Shown: one piece after another, positions 61,214 through 64,000 of the stretch
Numbering within the stretch: position 1 is the first letter of the stretch
Layout of the letters: each line of letters begins with the position of its first letter
NCBI RefSeq assembly: GCF_014201115.1
Contig: NZ_JACHDO010000001.1
Coordinates: forward strand, 310,001-374,000
Reading direction: 5' to 3'
Length of the DNA: 64,000 nucleotides
DNA from: Nocardiopsis metallicus
Lineage (GTDB): Bacteria > Actinomycetota > Actinomycetes > Streptosporangiales > Streptosporangiaceae
Made by a program: the position numbers and the translations under genes
The notes under the pieces: model-generated
What the model was told of the DNA's origin: nothing
Databases searched by the model: none
Seen by the model: only the letters and a program-made list of their open reading frames with translations

Positions 61214-61299
61214 ACGCGTTCACGGCGGGTCCCCCGCCCGCCCACACACAACACATGCCGTCCGGTCATCCGGCGGCACGACGTCCAAGGAGCCTCCAA

Positions 61300-62331
61300 G
61301 TGGCCAAGAGCGGCGGTCGGCAGCGGCCGACCCTGGAGATGGTGGCGGAGCGGGCCGGGGTCGGCCGCGGCACCGTCTCCCGGGTGATCAACGGGTCCTC
61401 CCAGGTCAGTCCACGCACCCGAGAGGCCGTGCACACCGCGATCGCCGAACTGGGGTACAGCCCCAACCAGGCGGCGCGCACCCTGGTCACGCGGCGGACC
61501 GACACGATCGCGCTGGTCGTCTCCGAGTCACGGGACCGCCTGTTGGCGGACCCCTTCTTCGCCGACATCATCCGCGGAGCGAGCTCGGTCCTGCACGAAC
61601 GCGACCTCCAGCTCATGCTCACCACCGCCCGGGGTGAGACCGAGCACAAACGGGTGGGCGAGTACCTGAGCGGGTCGCACGTCGACGGCGTGCTGCTGGT
61701 CTCCCTGCACCGGGACGACCCCCTCACCGTGCTCCTGGCCGAGTCCGGGGTGCCCGTGGTGCACGGCGGACGCCCCTACTCGCCGTCCCAGCCCGCACCC
61801 TTCTGTGTGGACATCGACAACTTCAACGGAGCCCGCACGGCCACCGGCCATCTGCTGGAATCCGGGCATCAGCGGGTCGCCACCATCACCGGCCCCCAGG
61901 ACATGAACGCCGGTGTGGAGCGGCTGCGCGGCTACCGCGACAGCATGGCCGAGGCAGGACGCGGGGTCGACGAACGCCTCATCGTCCAGGGCGACTTCAG
62001 CGTGGAGGGCGGCGCGGAGGCCATGGTCCGCCTGCTCGACCAGGGCGGTGACCCCGACGCTGTCTTCGTGGCCTCGGACATGATGGCCGTCGGCGCCATC
62101 CGTGTCCTGCGCGAACGCGGCCTGGCCATCCCCGGGGACATCGCACTGGTCGGGTTCGACGACACCCTCATGGCCCAGCACAGCGACCCGCCGCTGACCA
62201 CCGTCCACCAGCCCACGGTCAAGATGGGTCAGGAGATGGCGCGACTGCTCGTGGACGTGGCGATCCCGCGCACGGCCGAGTCCGAGACGGTCCTGCTGGA
62301 GACCCACCTGGTGGTGCGCGAGACCGCCTGA
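61300..62331 (+). CDS. cebR: LacI-family regulator, CebR-like
   Basis: Protein of 343 aa. The N-terminal HTH is RPTLEMVAERAGVGRGTVSR, VINGSSQVSPRTREAV and the hinge helix ELGYSPNQAARTLV. The sugar-binding domain has TIALVVSESRDRLLADPFFA, HVDGVLLVSLHRDDPLTVLL, YRDSMAEAGRGVDERLIVQG, FVASDMMAVGAIRVLRERGL and LVGFDDTLMAQHSDPPLTTV. GTG 61300 has AAGGAG 7 nt upstream and gives the family start AKSGGRQRPTL. Its position downstream of the GH1 gene and the CebR operator upstream of that gene make it the likely cellobiose-responsive repressor. Confidence 0.93.
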   Translation: MAKSGGRQRPTLEMVAERAGVGRGTVSRVINGSSQVSPRTREAVHTAIAELGYSPNQAARTLVTRRTDTIALVVSESRDRLLADPFFADIIRGASSVLHERDLQLMLTTARGETEHKRVGEYLSGSHVDGVLLVSLHRDDPLTVLLAESGVPVVHGGRPYSPSQPAPFCVDIDNFNGARTATGHLLESGHQRVATITGPQDMNAGVERLRGYRDSMAEAGRGVDERLIVQGDFSVEGGAEAMVRLLDQGGDPDAVFVASDMMAVGAIRVLRERGLAIPGDIALVGFDDTLMAQHSDPPLTTVHQPTVKMGQEMARLLVDVAIPRTAESETVLLETHLVVRETA

Positions 62332-62518
62332 GGTCGATTCGGAGCAGGTCCGGAAGGCTTCCGGCCCCGGCCAGGGAGAGGGTCCGGAGCCGGTACGCCG
62401 TACCGGACAAGCCCAATGAAACGGACATTCACCCCACCGTCCCCGCTGGACTCCCGTGTACTGCCTGTGCAAGGCTGGTCACGATTTCGCGGGCGTTCGC
62501 GGGAGACGGTGGGAGCAT

Positions 62519-62743
62519 ATGGACCCGACACGGGAACCGACACACACCAGGTGCGCCATCTTCGCGTGCGGATGGTGCGACCGGGACGGGGTCGAGTGCC
62601 GGTTCTGCGCCGGGACGGGGTGGTGGCGGCCGGAGCGGCCGCACCGGGACGGCAACGGGCTGGTCGTCTGGCACCGGATCGACGAACCCTGCCGAGGCTG
62701 CGCCGGAACCGGCAAGGAACACAGCCCCCTCGCCGCCTCCTGA
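62519..62743 (+). CDS. Small DnaJ-type zinc-finger protein
   Basis: Protein of 74 aa with a GGAG site 5 nt before ATG 62519. It has an early ARCAIF-like start (CAIFACGWCDRDG) and two C-x2-C-x-G-x-G repeats of the DnaJ central domain type, CRFCAGTGWW and CRGCAGTGKE, so one zinc centre is expected. Nothing else is attached, so it is neither DnaJ nor a complete chaperone. Such tiny proteins are found in actinobacteria without known function. It may bind RNA or unfolded protein (inference). Confidence 0.75.
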   Translation: MDPTREPTHTRCAIFACGWCDRDGVECRFCAGTGWWRPERPHRDGNGLVVWHRIDEPCRGCAGTGKEHSPLAAS

Positions 62744-62762
62744 CCCGCGCCATCCGCGATGA

Positions 62763-62826
62763 TCTTGCTACCAGAGGCGGGATCGGCGCCTTGGATTTCG
62801 GTGGTACCGCGCCTCTGGTAGCAAGA
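62763..62826. repeat. Perfect 17-bp inverted repeat upstream of the FAH-like gene
   Basis: Arms 62763-62779 (TCTTGCTACCAGAGGCG) and 62810-62826 are exact reverse complements separated by 30 nt, ending 29 nt before the TTG start. It could be a terminator for the zinc-finger gene, a leader hairpin controlling the next gene, or a binding site. The mixed (not GC-only) arms are unusual here. Confidence 0.85.
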
Positions 62827-62855
62827 AGCGCCACGGACAGAGGGAAGAAGGAACA

Positions 62856-63521
62856 TTGCGCTGGGTCACCTATCTGTCGCCGAGCGGCGGAGGCAAGCGC
62901 GTCGGCGCTCTGGACGACGGTGACGTGCTGGGCTACCCCGGGCCGGAGAGCCTCGGCGAGCTGCTGGACGCCGGGTACCACGCCATGGACAACGCGCGCC
63001 AGACGTGCCTGCGAGCCGCCAGCGAGATCATCGTCGAACCCGAGGCGCGGATGTGCGCCCCGGTCGACCCCGCCGCGCTGGTGCCGGTGCGGGTCGGAGA
63101 CCGCGAACTCGAGATCCATCCGGAACTGGTGCGGGGCGTCGACGACGCCGTGCTGCCCGAGGCCCGTACCGCCTGTGTGGGCGTGGCGGCGCTGACCACG
63201 GCAGACGTGCGCGCGGTCGCCTACACCCCCGCCTGCCTGTGGCTGGACGAGGAGGAGCGGCCCGTCCAGCTGACCCTGGGCCCGGTGCTGACCTTCGACG
63301 AGGGCAGGGGCATGCGGCCGATCGAACTCAGTACCTCGGTGGACGACCTGGAGAACGGCCGCGGCCTGGTCGACCCCGCCCACCAGTGGCTGGCCTCGGG
63401 TCCGGGCCGGATGCGTGCCCTGCTGCCGGTGATCACGCCCGCTCTGGCGGAGGACGACGAACTCCTCGTCGACGCCGGGGAGCTGGGCACCTACGAGGTC
63501 AGGGTCGGTTCCCAGGTCTGA
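62856..63521 (+). CDS. Unknown protein resembling the N-terminal part of FAH-family hydrolases
   Basis: Protein of 221 aa from TTG 62856, with GAAGGAAC directly upstream. It opens MRWVTYLSPSGGGKRVGALD and has YPGPESLGELLDAGYHAM, like the N-terminal extension of fumarylacetoacetate hydrolase relatives. AALVPVRVGDRELEIHPELV and PVLTFDEGRGMRPIELSTSV follow. The metal-binding motifs of the FAH catalytic domain (E-x-E and GDxI-type) are not apparent, so it is either a truncated or divergent member. The long inverted repeat 30 nt upstream may influence its expression. Function unknown. Confidence 0.65.
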   Translation: MRWVTYLSPSGGGKRVGALDDGDVLGYPGPESLGELLDAGYHAMDNARQTCLRAASEIIVEPEARMCAPVDPAALVPVRVGDRELEIHPELVRGVDDAVLPEARTACVGVAALTTADVRAVAYTPACLWLDEEERPVQLTLGPVLTFDEGRGMRPIELSTSVDDLENGRGLVDPAHQWLASGPGRMRALLPVITPALAEDDELLVDAGELGTYEVRVGSQV

Positions 63522-63563
63522 CCAGGGCCTCTCGGGAACCCGGGGCGGTGGTGGTTCCCACGG

Positions 63564-64000
63564 TCAGGGGGTGAACTCCCAGTGCCAGGGCTCGAAACCG
63601 TTCCGGGCCCAGTCCGGGTTGTCCCACCCGTGTGAGGGCCCGTTGTCGAGCATCCACTGGTGCTCCGCGGTGCCGAGCTGGTTCACCCCGCCGCACAGGT
63701 CGACGGCGATACCGAGCCCGTGCGCGCTGGTGCCGGGCCTGGCCGCCATCCCGGGCAGCATCTCCTGGAAGAGCCGGACCTGCTCGTGGTAGGGCCGGTA
63801 GGAATCGGTCACGCACATGGGGCGGCCGAACTCTGACCGGAACGCCCCGTCGAGTTCGATGAAGGCCACCGCGGCGTCGGCGCGCAACTGCTCGCCCGGC
63901 TGCGGGAGAGGGCAGAGCACGGTGTCCGGGATCTTCCCGTTCTCGTAGCCGCCGGTGCTCCCGCCGGTGCAGCCGCCGCTCTCAGCGTGGTCGTCCGCCT
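63564..64000 (-). CDS. D-alanyl-D-alanine carboxypeptidase, M15B (VanY-like), 5' end cut by window edge
   Basis: The C-terminal 145 residues are visible and the frame continues past 64000. After a Gly/Ser/Thr-rich segment (SGGCTGGSTGGYENG) the catalytic domain has ELDGAFRSEFGRPMCVTDSY, then R-x-Y-x-x-Q-type YRPYHEQVRLFQ. The zinc motif TSAHGLGIAVDLCGG carries His and Asp. A second metal His and catalytic Glu lie in EPWHWEF at the end. It trims the terminal D-Ala from peptidoglycan stem peptides outside the membrane. The missing N-terminus should hold a signal peptide or lipobox. Confidence 0.92.
   Translation of the reverse strand, partial: ADDHAESGGCTGGSTGGYENGKIPDTVLCPLPQPGEQLRADAAVAFIELDGAFRSEFGRPMCVTDSYRPYHEQVRLFQEMLPGMAARPGTSAHGLGIAVDLCGGVNQLGTAEHQWMLDNGPSHGWDNPDWARNGFEPWHWEFTP

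Overview
The window is a GC-rich (about 70% or more) actinobacterial chromosome segment. The evidence is GTG and TTG starts, GC-rich third codon positions, actinobacterial families (DUF574-type methyltransferase, DUF3516 helicase, DUF4031, PAC2) and a CebR-type operator. The mix suggests Nocardiopsis or a relative in the Nocardiopsaceae; this is an inference. It reads as core and conserved accessory chromosome with two scars of mobile DNA.

Region 1 (1-5400): a membrane-anchored GH18 chitinase-like protein, a large FAD/Fe-S 2-hydroxyacid dehydrogenase, and a minus-strand pair of small conserved proteins. Region 2 (5494-7892): two near-identical tRNA-Asn loci. The first is followed by its terminator hairpin and immediately by a complete group II intron (about 1.9 kb, class-C-like) with its reverse transcriptase. 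Region 3 (8109-18877): DUF574 methyltransferase, a split RibD-like reductase/deaminase pair, a Ski2-type DUF3516 helicase, malate dehydrogenase, a CAU-anticodon tRNA, two tandem paralogous unknown proteins and a large SGNH hydrolase.

Region 4 (18895-29444): TetR regulator, a fossil of an IscB-type OMEGA nuclease (HNH joined to C-terminal domain, RuvC parts missing), a GDPD-like protein with an altered active site, DeoR regulator, VOC protein, MFS transporter, a two-component system with an unusual kinase tail, HD hydrolase, DUF4031 and an unknown membrane protein whose frame runs through a terminator. Region 5 (28977-40385): an Lrp/AsnC regulator divergent from tryptophan dioxygenase and kynureninase, a double-psi-barrel-like protein lacking a signal peptide, a serine hydrolase behind a CsoR-like palindrome, a three-gene 2-oxoacid dehydrogenase operon with a divergent Lrp regulator, and a PhzF protein.

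Region 6 (40668-50445): zinc-ribbon protein, MGT glycosyltransferase, COG3044 ABC-class ATPase, PAC2 protein plus pyrD, and two tandem PdaC-like polysaccharide deacetylases. Region 7 (50446-64000) is rich in methionine functions: a cobalamin riboswitch ahead of metE and a metNIQ importer, with cell-wall proteins between them. It continues with a CebR-operator-controlled beta-glucosidase and its LacI regulator, a small DnaJ-type zinc protein, a partial FAH-like protein behind a perfect inverted repeat, and a VanY-type carboxypeptidase cut by the window edge.

No CRISPR array, prophage, integrase, transposase or biosynthetic gene cluster was seen. The points most worth a second look are the intron inside a duplicated tRNA-Asn locus, the IscB fossil and the tandem QGEFVDDP-motif proteins.
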